Origin: Streptomyces sp. NRRL F-5126
GTDB lineage: Bacteria > Actinomycetota > Actinomycetes > Streptomycetales > Streptomycetaceae
Assembly: GCF_000721265.1 (NCBI RefSeq)
Contig: NZ_JOFZ01000001.1
Coordinates: forward strand, 310,001 to 374,000
Length of the DNA: 64,000 nt
Reading direction: 5' to 3'
The position numbers and the translations under genes are program-made. Each line of letters begins with the position of its first letter. Position 1 is the first letter of the stretch. Positions 27,179 through 34,785 of the stretch are shown here, piece after piece. The notes under the pieces were generated by a model, which was not told the origin of the DNA, did not search any database, and saw only the letters and a program-made list of their open reading frames with translations.

Positions 27179-27601
27179 GTGACCAGTGATGCCGGTGCGA
27201 CCAGTGATGCCGCCGCCGAGGCCCGTGCCCCGTCCGTCCACGTCGGCAACGCGGGCGTGGACGCGCCGCTCGACCGCGGGTGGCTGCTCGGCCACTTCAA
27301 GGACGGCGGGGACCCGCGCCACAGCGAGGACGTCGAGGTCAAATGGGGCGTCCATCCGCGCGGCGACCGGCGTGCGCGGTGGGTGCGCGGCGAGGAGCGT
27401 ACCGCGCTCCTCGTCCTCGTCAGCGGCCGCTTCCGGGTGGAACTGCCGGACCGGACCGTCCTGCTCGCCCGGCAGGGCGACTACGTGGTGTGGGGGCGCG
27501 GCGTCGACCACTCCTGGTTCGCCGAGGAGGAGTCGGTGGTGCTGACCGTCCGCTGGCCCTCGGTGCCCGGCTACGCGGTGCGCGACCCGGCGGAGGAATA
27601 G
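27179..27601 (+). CDS. Small cupin-fold protein
   Basis: A 140-residue protein with a single cupin barrel: KWGVHPRGDRRARWV, LLVLVSGRFRVELPD (about 77-91), LARQGDYVVWGRGVDHSW (about 94-111). Relatives are often mislabelled signal peptidase I; no such catalytic residues are present here. Few His ligands remain, so metal binding is uncertain. GTG start 10 nt after the AraC gene, so probably co-transcribed with it; a sensor or small-molecule-binding role is a guess. Confidence 0.75.
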   Translation: MTSDAGATSDAAAEARAPSVHVGNAGVDAPLDRGWLLGHFKDGGDPRHSEDVEVKWGVHPRGDRRARWVRGEERTALLVLVSGRFRVELPDRTVLLARQGDYVVWGRGVDHSWFAEEESVVLTVRWPSVPGYAVRDPAEE

Positions 27602-27681
27602 CCAGGCGCGATGACAGATGTCATCGGAGGTCATGACAGGACGCACGCTCCGGCGCCCCCGGCAGGCGGAACGCTGGAGGC

Positions 27682-28644
27682 ATGACCGAGACAGCTATCA
27701 GTGCAAGCGGCCTGTGGCGCAGGTACGGGCCCGCGGGGGACGCCGGGTTCGATGCCGTGCGCGGGCTCGACCTGGAGGTGCGGGAGGGCGAGTTGTTCGC
27801 GCTCCTGGGCACCAACGGCGCGGGCAAGACCTCCACGCTCGAAGTCCTTGAGGGCCTCGCCCGGGCCACCCGGGGGACCGTGCGCGTACTGGGCAAGGAC
27901 CCGTACGCGGAGCGCGGCGCCGTGCGCCCGCGCATCGGCATCATGCTGCAGGAGGGCGGGTTCCCCTCCGACCTGACCGCGGAGGAGACCGCGCGGATGT
28001 GGGCCGGCTGCACCAGCGCCGCCCGTCCGGTCGGGGAGGCGCTGGAGACCGTGGGCCTTGCGGGGCGCGCCGGGGTGCGGGTGAAGCAGCTGTCCGGCGG
28101 GGAGCGCCGGCGGCTCGACCTGGCGCTCGCGGTGCTCGGCCGCCCTCGGGTGCTGTTCCTCGACGAGCCCACCACCGGCATGGACGCCGAGGCCCGCAGG
28201 GCGACCTGGGAGGTCGTCCGCGGCCTGCTGGCGCAGGGCACGACCGTCCTGCTGACGACGCACTACCTGGAGGAGGCCGAGGCGCTGGCCGACCGGCTGG
28301 CCATCATGCACGAGGGACGGATCGCCGCTGCGGGCACGCCTCGGGAGGTGACGGCGCAGCGTCCCTCGCGGATCGGTTTCCGCCTCCCGGAAGGGACCGC
28401 GCGCTGGCAGCTCCCGGCCGAGCTCGGCGCGCGCGGCGACGGGCGCGACGTACGGGTCGCCACGCACGACCTGCAGGGCGCCCTCACCGGTCTCCTGCTG
28501 TGGGCGCGCGAGCACGACGTGCGTCTCGGCGGCCTCGACGCCCGTACGGCCTCGCTCGAAGAGGCCTTCCTGGAGATCGCCGGCGGTGGCCGGCACCATG
28601 GCGGCACGGTGCCGGGCGACATGGCGGAGGTGGCGGCCCGATGA
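27682..28644 (+). CDS. ABC transporter ATP-binding protein (drug-exporter type)
   Basis: A 320-residue ATPase of the DrrA/CcmA group. Walker A GTNGAGKTST (43-52), Q-loop MLQEGG, signature LSGGERRRLDLA, Walker B VLFLDEPTTGMD, and the switch His in LLTTHYLEEAE. The C-terminal 90 residues are the usual dimerisation/regulatory tail. Pairs with the permease at 28641, whose ATG overlaps its stop (ATGA). Probably exports a hydrophobic compound or antibiotic. It leads a four-gene operon with a two-component system, a common detoxification module in actinobacteria and firmicutes. Confidence 0.94.
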   Translation: MTETAISASGLWRRYGPAGDAGFDAVRGLDLEVREGELFALLGTNGAGKTSTLEVLEGLARATRGTVRVLGKDPYAERGAVRPRIGIMLQEGGFPSDLTAEETARMWAGCTSAARPVGEALETVGLAGRAGVRVKQLSGGERRRLDLALAVLGRPRVLFLDEPTTGMDAEARRATWEVVRGLLAQGTTVLLTTHYLEEAEALADRLAIMHEGRIAAAGTPREVTAQRPSRIGFRLPEGTARWQLPAELGARGDGRDVRVATHDLQGALTGLLLWAREHDVRLGGLDARTASLEEAFLEIAGGGRHHGGTVPGDMAEVAAR

Positions 28645-29429
28645 GCACGACAGTCACGAGGAGCACGACGGCGGTGAGCCGTACGGCCGCTCTCGCGCGC
28701 GCCGAGGTGACGCTGCTGGTGCGCAACCGCACGGCACTGTTCACCGCGCTCGCCCTGCCCCCGGCGATGATCGGCGTGGCGAAGACCTCGCTCGACCGGT
28801 CGGGCGCCGCCGCGAAGACCGGTCTCAGCCCGGGCGAGCTGCTGCTGACGGGCGGGGTCGTGATGGTGCTGACACTGGTCGTGTACACGACGCTGGTCGC
28901 CGCGTACGTGAGCCGGCGCGAGGAGCTGGTCCTCAAGCGGCTGCGCACCGGCGAGGTGCGGGACGCCGAGATCCTCGGCGCCACCGCCGTGCCCGCGGCG
29001 GCGATCGCCCTGGTGCAGATCGCGCTGCTGGTGGCGCTCGGCGCGGCCCTGTGGGACGGCCGCCTGCCGCAGCGGCCCGGCCTGATGCTGGCCGGAGTGG
29101 TGCTCGGTACGGTCATGACGGCGGCGCTGGCCGCCGCGACCGCGGCCGTCACGCGGACCGTGGAGAGCGCCCAGGTGACGGCGCTGCCGCTGATCCTGGT
29201 GGCGCTCATCGGTTCGGGCGTCGCCGTACCGCTCCAGGTGTTTCCCGACGGCATCGCCCAGGTGCTGCGCGCGCTGCCGCTCACCCCGGTGGCCGACCTG
29301 GTGCGCGGCGGCTGGGTCGGCGGCATGGGCGCGGGCGAGGCGCTGCGCGCGCTGGGGACGGCGCTGGCCTGGACGGTACTGTCGGTGTTCGCCGTGCGGC
29401 GCTGGTTCCGGTGGGAACCGCGCGGCTGA
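28641..29429 (+). CDS. ABC-2 type permease
   Basis: A 262-residue membrane protein with about six hydrophobic helices and the ABC-2 motifs RREELVLKRLRTGEV (about 93-107, the coupling helix) and PLTPVADLVRGGW near the C-terminus. It forms the membrane part of the exporter with the preceding ATPase, to which it is coupled by a 4-nt overlap. The substrate is unknown. Confidence 0.92.
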   Translation: MSTTVTRSTTAVSRTAALARAEVTLLVRNRTALFTALALPPAMIGVAKTSLDRSGAAAKTGLSPGELLLTGGVVMVLTLVVYTTLVAAYVSRREELVLKRLRTGEVRDAEILGATAVPAAAIALVQIALLVALGAALWDGRLPQRPGLMLAGVVLGTVMTAALAAATAAVTRTVESAQVTALPLILVALIGSGVAVPLQVFPDGIAQVLRALPLTPVADLVRGGWVGGMGAGEALRALGTALAWTVLSVFAVRRWFRWEPRG

Positions 29430-29461
29430 CGCCAGGTACGCGACGCGGAACGGGAGAGCCC

Positions 29462-31003
29462 ATGCCGGACCGTACGCCGGGCGGCGCAGGCCGGGGGCCG
29501 GCGCAGCCGGGGCCTGCCTCGGCCCGTACATCGCGGGAGGGCGGCCGCGTGCCGCCGAAGCCCGAGCCCGGCCGCGCGTCGCCCGGGGCCGGGTCCGTTC
29601 GCACGCCGCCGGAGGCGGGAGCGGGTCCGACCGCGGCGGAGGCCGGAGGCGCACCACGGGAAGCGGGCACCGCGCCACGGGAGCCGGAGCCCGGCCGTGT
29701 GCCGCCGGGCCACGGGCCCGGCCGCGCGGCGGGCTCGTGGCCCGGGTTGCGCCGGTGGGCCGAGCGGTCGGGGATCGACCGGTTCGAACTCCTCACCCAC
29801 TGCAGCTTCTACGTCACCGGCCTCGGGTTCAGCGGCGGGGCCGTGCCCACCGTGACGGGCGGCATCGCCGCGCCGGCGGCCGTCGCCGCGGTGGTGCTGC
29901 TGCTCGTCGCACACGGTGTGCTCGGCGGCCTTTCGGCGTCGCGGGCGCTGCACTGGGCGATGGGCCGGCGTGCCCGGCCCACGGCCGTCATGACCGCGAC
30001 GGTCGTGACGGCCGCCGCGGTCCTGGTGCTGGTGCTCCACGGGGAGTCCGGCGTGCCGGTCGAGAGCCGGGCCGCCGGGTTCGTCGTCGCTGTCGGCAGC
30101 GTCGTCATCCCCGTCGCAGCACTGACCGTACGGGCCCTTTCTCCGCTCAGGATCGCCGGTCTCGTCGCGGTGGCCACCCTGGTGGTGGCGGCCGCGAGCC
30201 TGGCAGCCGGGCTGCCGGCGGTCGTGGTGATCGTCAACGCCGTGAGCGCGTGGTGGATCGCCTCGGCGATGGTGCTCTTCGGCCGGATCTCCGGCTGGAT
30301 GACGGGGATCATGTGGGAGCTGCTCGACGCACGCGACACCCGGGCGCGGCTCGCGGTGGCCGAGGAGCGGCTGCGCTTCGCCCGCGACCTGCACGACGTG
30401 ATGGGCCGCAACCTGTCCGTCCTGGCGCTGCAGAGCGAGCTGGCGGCCCGGCTGACCCGGCGTGGCGCCACGGACGCCGCAGCCGACCAGATGGAGGCGG
30501 TGCAGCGCATCGCCCGTGACGCGCAGAGCGAGATCCGCGCCGTCGTCCGCGGCTACCGCGAGGCGGACCTCGCCGCCGAACTGTCCGGCGCGCGCTCCAT
30601 GCTGGAGTCCGCCGGCATCGACTGCGCCATCGACACGGCAGGGGCGGACGGCGACGGTGCCGCCGCCTCCCTCGCCCCCTCCGTGCAGACGGCGCTCGGC
30701 TGGGTCGTCCGCGAGGCCACCACCAACGTGCTGCGCCACGCGGACGCCGCCGGCTGCGAGATCCGTCTGCGGGTGGCGTCGGAGGAGGCCGTCCTCACCG
30801 TCGCGAACAACGGGGTCCGCGCCCCCGGGGACGGGACCGGCCCCGCATCCGGGGCCGGAGCGGAAGCCGGGGCCGGGGCCGGGGGCAGCGGCCTCGCCGG
30901 GCTGCGGGAGCGGCTCACCGCGCTCGGCGGCACCCTCACGACCCGGGCGCAGGACGCCACGTTCGTCCTCACCGCGTCCGTGCCCCGCCAGGAGGAACGA
31001 TGA
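29462..31003 (+). CDS. Sensor histidine kinase, DesK/HisKA_3 (NarL-type) family
   Basis: A 513-residue membrane kinase. An unusual Pro/Gly/Arg-rich stretch (about residues 1-95) precedes about six membrane helices (about 108-285). Then come the dimerisation box RFARDLHDVMGRNLSVLALQ with phospho-acceptor His311 and the HATPase domain with VVREATTNVLRHADA (N box) and GGSGLAGLRERL (G box). It phosphorylates the response regulator encoded next, which overlaps it by 4 nt (ATGA). It probably senses membrane stress or the exporter's substrate and controls the upstream ABC genes. Confidence 0.93.
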   Translation: MPDRTPGGAGRGPAQPGPASARTSREGGRVPPKPEPGRASPGAGSVRTPPEAGAGPTAAEAGGAPREAGTAPREPEPGRVPPGHGPGRAAGSWPGLRRWAERSGIDRFELLTHCSFYVTGLGFSGGAVPTVTGGIAAPAAVAAVVLLLVAHGVLGGLSASRALHWAMGRRARPTAVMTATVVTAAAVLVLVLHGESGVPVESRAAGFVVAVGSVVIPVAALTVRALSPLRIAGLVAVATLVVAAASLAAGLPAVVVIVNAVSAWWIASAMVLFGRISGWMTGIMWELLDARDTRARLAVAEERLRFARDLHDVMGRNLSVLALQSELAARLTRRGATDAAADQMEAVQRIARDAQSEIRAVVRGYREADLAAELSGARSMLESAGIDCAIDTAGADGDGAAASLAPSVQTALGWVVREATTNVLRHADAAGCEIRLRVASEEAVLTVANNGVRAPGDGTGPASGAGAEAGAGAGGSGLAGLRERLTALGGTLTTRAQDATFVLTASVPRQEER

Positions 31004-31608
31004 CCCTGCGCGTGCTGCTCGCCGATGACGAGCACCTCATCCGCGGCGCGCTGGCCGCGCTGCTCGCCCTGGAGGACGACCTGGAGGTCGTCGCGGAGGC
31101 CGCCGACGGGGACGAGGCCCTCGCCATGGCCAGGGCGCGCCGGCCCGATGTCGCCGTCGTGGACCTGAACATGCCGGTGCGCGACGGGATCTCCGTCGCC
31201 GCCGAGCTGCGGACTCTGCTGCCCGGCTGCGCGGTCATGATCGTCACCAGCCACGGCCGCCCCGCCGCACTCAAGCAGGCGCTCGCCGCGGGCGTGCGCG
31301 GCTTCCTGCCGAAGACGGTCTCCGCGCAGCGGCTGGCGGAGCTCATCCGCCTGGTCCATGCCGGGACCCGGTACGTCGATCCCGAGCTGGCCGCGGACGC
31401 GATCAGCGCGGGCGACTCGCCCCTCACCGCGCGCGAGGCGGAGCTCCTCGCGCTCGCCGCCGACGGCGCGCCGGTCGCCGAGATCGCCGCGCGTGCGTCG
31501 CTCGCCCCCGGCACCGTACGCAACTACCTCTCCTCGGCCGCGGCCAAGCTCGGCGCGGAGAACCGCCACACCGCCGCCCGCATGGCCCAGGACCGCGGCT
31601 GGCTGTGA
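31000..31608 (+). CDS. NarL/DesR-type response regulator
   Basis: A 202-residue two-domain regulator. Receiver domain with acidic pair D9-D10 (LLADDEHLIR), phospho-acceptor D55 (VVDLNMPV), T/S in MIVTSHG and K in FLPKTV. The LuxR-type helix-turn-helix is at about 140-195 (LTAREAELLALAADG, IAARASLAPGTVRNYLS). It completes the ABC/two-component operon that begins at 27682 and probably activates it. Confidence 0.94.
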   Translation: MTLRVLLADDEHLIRGALAALLALEDDLEVVAEAADGDEALAMARARRPDVAVVDLNMPVRDGISVAAELRTLLPGCAVMIVTSHGRPAALKQALAAGVRGFLPKTVSAQRLAELIRLVHAGTRYVDPELAADAISAGDSPLTAREAELLALAADGAPVAEIAARASLAPGTVRNYLSSAAAKLGAENRHTAARMAQDRGWL

Positions 31609-31650
31609 CCGCGCGAGCGGCCGCACGGCGCGTGCCGGCGGCTCAGTGCG

Positions 31651-32535
31651 TCAGTGCGACAGCGACGCCGCGTCGCCCATGACGACCACCGGGTGGAGCC
31701 GTGGGTCGAGCATCCGCAGCAGCGCCTTCATGTGGTCCTCGGACAGGGAGACGCAGCCGTGCGTCGGGCCTCCGTGGTCGACGTGGAACCAGATGCCGCC
31801 GCCCCTCGCCTCGCCCAGCGGGCGGGTGAGGTCCAGTGGCGAGACGCCCGCCTTGCGGTTGTAGTTGATCGCCACGACGTAGTCGAACGAGTGCGCGAGC
31901 GACTCGCCCTCGAACCCGATGCCCTGGGTGGCGAAGTCGGGCGACTGGTCGTAGGGCAGCTTCGTGCCCGGGTCGGGCATCCTGCCGCCCGCGTCGGTGA
32001 GGCCGAAGACGCCGATCGGCGAGCGCAGGTCGTCGTCGTAGTGGTGGCGCGTCCAGCCGTTGAGCGCGTTGCGCGCCGTCCAGTCGGCGTCGGTGGCCCA
32101 GCCCGCCGCCGTGTGCCGGTAGACGGCGAGGCGGGAGTGCGCGGAGTCGATGCCCTTGCCCGTCACCACGACGATCTGGCGGGCGCCCGCCGGCACCTCG
32201 GCCAGCGTGCTGGGGCCGAGGCCGGGCAGCCGCTGGAGCAGCCGGGGGCCACGCGCCTCCAGGGGGCCACGCGCCACGCGGAGTTGCCGCACCGGGGCGG
32301 CCGGGGCGCTGGCCGCGCCCTCGGCGGGCTGCCGGTCGGCCTGGTCCTCGGGCCCCGCGGCGGGCGCGGCCGCCCGGTCGCTCGGCGGCCGGGTCCCGTC
32401 GACGGGCCCGCCCCCGCACCCGCCAAGACCGCCGAGCAGCACGGCGGCGGCCAGTGCGGCGGCGGCGATACGCGGCCCCCTCAGGCGCCGCCCCGGACGC
32501 ACGGGGCCTGCGGGGGGTACGGAGCGTACGGGCAT
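31651..32535 (-). CDS. L,D-transpeptidase (YkuD fold) lipoprotein
   Basis: A 294-residue exported protein. The signal peptide ends in a lipobox (LGGLGGC, Cys40), so it is anchored to the outer face of the membrane. A Pro/Ala-rich linker follows (41-90), then a YkuD catalytic domain with FHVDHGGPTHGCVSLSEDH, which holds the catalytic His and Cys. It would make 3-3 peptidoglycan cross-links or attach proteins to the wall, though some relatives have only a hydrolase annotation. ATG 32535. Convergent to the response-regulator gene. Confidence 0.87.
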   Translation of the reverse strand: MPVRSVPPAGPVRPGRRLRGPRIAAAALAAAVLLGGLGGCGGGPVDGTRPPSDRAAAPAAGPEDQADRQPAEGAASAPAAPVRQLRVARGPLEARGPRLLQRLPGLGPSTLAEVPAGARQIVVVTGKGIDSAHSRLAVYRHTAAGWATDADWTARNALNGWTRHHYDDDLRSPIGVFGLTDAGGRMPDPGTKLPYDQSPDFATQGIGFEGESLAHSFDYVVAINYNRKAGVSPLDLTRPLGEARGGGIWFHVDHGGPTHGCVSLSEDHMKALLRMLDPRLHPVVVMGDAASLSH

Positions 32536-32741
32536 CGGGGCTCACTTCCGGTAGTCCGGGCTGCTGCGCCGGGCGGGGGACCGTTCCTCACGCCGCGTCG
32601 AACCGATCCCGTACCCGCCGCGCCGCGGCGTCGCCCGGCATCGCCGCCACGCTCACCCGCCCGGCTCTGGGAAGCCGTTCGCTCAGCCGATCCGGCGGGT
32701 CACGCGTCCGGCGGTGCGGCCGGCCGTGCGGAGAAAATCTG

Positions 32742-32763
32742 ACAGCACTTATATAAGTGCTGT
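32742..32763. promoter_or_regulatory. Perfect 22-bp palindrome, MarR operator
   Basis: ACAGCACTTAT followed directly by its exact complement ATAAGTGCTGT. The core is AT-rich in a GC-rich region and lies 13 bp before the MarR start codon, probably over the promoter. A textbook autoregulatory MarR site. Confidence 0.88.
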
Positions 32764-32776
32764 TACGATTTCTGCC

Positions 32777-33277
32777 ATGGCGAACCCGGAAGCGCACGAC
32801 CCGTCCCTGCAGAGTCTCTGGCGCCCGCTGCGGCTGCTCCAGGCGTCCCTGGACGCCGACATCGCGCGGATCTACGCCGAACGCCGCATCGAGGGGCTGA
32901 AGCCCAGTCATGTCATGGAGCTGCTGCGGCTGAACGCACGCGGGCCCATGACCATCACGGAACTCGCCGAGTCGGTCCGGCTCAGCCATTCCGCCGTCAG
33001 CCAGAAGGTCGCCGCGATGCGCGCGGCCGGGTGGGTGCGGACCGCCGAGGGCGACGACGCACGCACGAAGAAGGTGGCGCTCACCGGAAAGGCCCGCGGC
33101 GTCGTGGGCCGGCTGGCGGCCGAGTGGCGGGCGACCGAGGCGGCCCTCGCCGATCTGGAGGCCGAGGTCCCCTACCCGCTCTCCCGCGTCGTCACCGACC
33201 TCGAGCAGGCACTCGCCCGCCGGAGCTTCCACGACCGCATCGCGGAGAAGCTGGCCGAGGACCCGTCGTGGGAGTGA
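32777..33277 (+). CDS. MarR-family transcriptional regulator
   Basis: A 166-residue winged-helix repressor. Helix-turn-helix MTITELAESVRLSHSAVSQKVAAM (about 57-80), wing TAEGDDARTKKVALTGKG-like segment (about 88-105). It probably binds the perfect palindrome just upstream and releases it on ligand binding. It heads an operon with the MFS pump at 33268, which it overlaps. Confidence 0.92.
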   Translation: MANPEAHDPSLQSLWRPLRLLQASLDADIARIYAERRIEGLKPSHVMELLRLNARGPMTITELAESVRLSHSAVSQKVAAMRAAGWVRTAEGDDARTKKVALTGKARGVVGRLAAEWRATEAALADLEAEVPYPLSRVVTDLEQALARRSFHDRIAEKLAEDPSWE

Positions 33278-34527
33278 GGATCCCGCGCGGCGCGCTGATC
33301 GACCTGGCGCCGCTCAGGTCCTCGCCGCTGTTCCGCCGCCTGTGGAGGGGGCAGTCGCTCTCCGCGCTCGGCGGGCAGATGACCGTCGTCGCCGTGATGT
33401 TCCAGGTGTGGCAGCAGACCAGGAGCACGACGTGGACGGGCGCCGCGGGTCTTGCGCAGGCCGTCCCGCTCGTCGCGCTCGGGCTGTTCGCAGGGGCGCT
33501 CGCCGACCGCGTGGACCGCAGGAAGTTCTATCTGCTGACGACCGCGGGGCAGGCCGCCTGCTCGCTCCTGCTCGCCCTGCAGGGGTTCCTCGCGCCGCTG
33601 CCCGCCGGCGGGGTGCTGGGCATCGTCGCCGCACAGTCGTGCTTCGCGGCGGGCGGCGGCCCGGCCTCGCGCGCCTTCGTCCCGCAGCTGCTGCCCCGTC
33701 ATCAGCTGGCCGCGGGCCTCGCGTTGCGGCGCATCTCGTTCCAGGGCGCGATGCTGGCGGGGCCCGCGCTCGGCGGGCTGATCGTGGGCCGGCTCGGCGT
33801 CGGCGGCTGCTACCTGATCGACGCCGTCACCTTCGGCGCCGCACTGCACGGCGCGTTCGGCCTGCCGCGGATGGCGCCGGGTGACGCCGCCGCGCGCCCG
33901 GGCGTGCGCGGCGTACTGGACGGGCTCGCGTTCCTCACGCGCACGCCCGTCGTACGCGGGGCGCTGCTCACCGACCTGGCGGCCACCGTGCTGGCCATGC
34001 CGGTCAGCCTGTTCCCCCTGGTCAACGCCGAACGGTTCGGCGACGATCCCGCCACCCTCGGCCTGTTCCTCACCGCGATCGCCGTCGGCGGCGTCGCCGC
34101 GTCACTCTTCTCGGGAACTTTCACCCGGCTGTCCCGTCCCGGTCTCGTGATGCTGGGCGCCTCCGCCGGCTGGGGCGCGGCGCTCGCCCTGTTCGGCCTG
34201 GCACCAGGGCCGTGGGCCGGCCTGGCCTGCCTCGCCCTGGCGGGTGCGGCGGACACCGTCTCCGTCGTCTCGCGCGGCACCATCGTGCAGACGCACACCC
34301 CGAACGAGCTGCTCGGCCGCGTCGGCGCCGCGGAGGGGATCGTCGGGCAGGCGGGTCCCGACATCGGCAACCTGCGGGCCGGGCTCGTCGCCGGCGCGAC
34401 CTCGGGGGCCGCCGCCCTCGTCAGCGGCGGGCTGCTCTGCCTCGGCGCGGTCGCCGCGGTGGCGCTCACCACGGCCGACCTGCGCAGGACCGCGGCTCCG
34501 CCCGCCGCGGCGCCGGCCGCGGCATGA
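33268..34527 (+). CDS. MFS exporter, EntS-like
   Basis: A 419-residue carrier with about 12 helices, similar in layout to the enterobactin exporter EntS and macrolide-type MFS_3 pumps: FRRLWRGQSLSALGGQMTVVAV in helix 1, LADRVDRRKFYLLT in the first cytoplasmic loop, VSRGTIVQTHTPNELLGRVGAAEG in the C-half. Probable efflux of a siderophore or drug, controlled by the MarR regulator whose gene overlaps its start. GTG 33268 has GAGG 7 nt upstream; GTG 33274 (overlapping as GTGA) is an alternative. Confidence 0.9.
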   Translation: MGVRIPRGALIDLAPLRSSPLFRRLWRGQSLSALGGQMTVVAVMFQVWQQTRSTTWTGAAGLAQAVPLVALGLFAGALADRVDRRKFYLLTTAGQAACSLLLALQGFLAPLPAGGVLGIVAAQSCFAAGGGPASRAFVPQLLPRHQLAAGLALRRISFQGAMLAGPALGGLIVGRLGVGGCYLIDAVTFGAALHGAFGLPRMAPGDAAARPGVRGVLDGLAFLTRTPVVRGALLTDLAATVLAMPVSLFPLVNAERFGDDPATLGLFLTAIAVGGVAASLFSGTFTRLSRPGLVMLGASAGWGAALALFGLAPGPWAGLACLALAGAADTVSVVSRGTIVQTHTPNELLGRVGAAEGIVGQAGPDIGNLRAGLVAGATSGAAALVSGGLLCLGAVAAVALTTADLRRTAAPPAAAPAAA

Positions 34528-34785
34528 CGCGTGCCCGGAGCGCGGCACGGGGGAGCAAGGCACCCCGGAGCGCGGCCGCAAGTGAGGCGGGGAACGCGGA
34601 AGGGAGCCCGAAGGAACACACCAGCGGCCATTACCGGCCAACCTGGCGCGCCGTCAACCCCGACGGCCGGTGAACCTGTCGAGGCATTGTGCAGACCGGC
34701 CACCCGCGGCTGACGCTGCCGCCCCGGACAAGGCAGACTGTCGGTCCGGAGCAGTGAACCGCGAGTGGGCCGCGAGGGAGAGCCA

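Noticed and set aside
29770..29795. GGTTCGAACTCC resembling a tRNA T-loop
   Set aside because: It lies inside the histidine kinase reading frame with no tRNA arms around it.
34528..34785. Possible small gene before afsR
   Set aside because: Short frames only, no ribosome-binding site with a sensible start; most likely the afsR promoter and leader.
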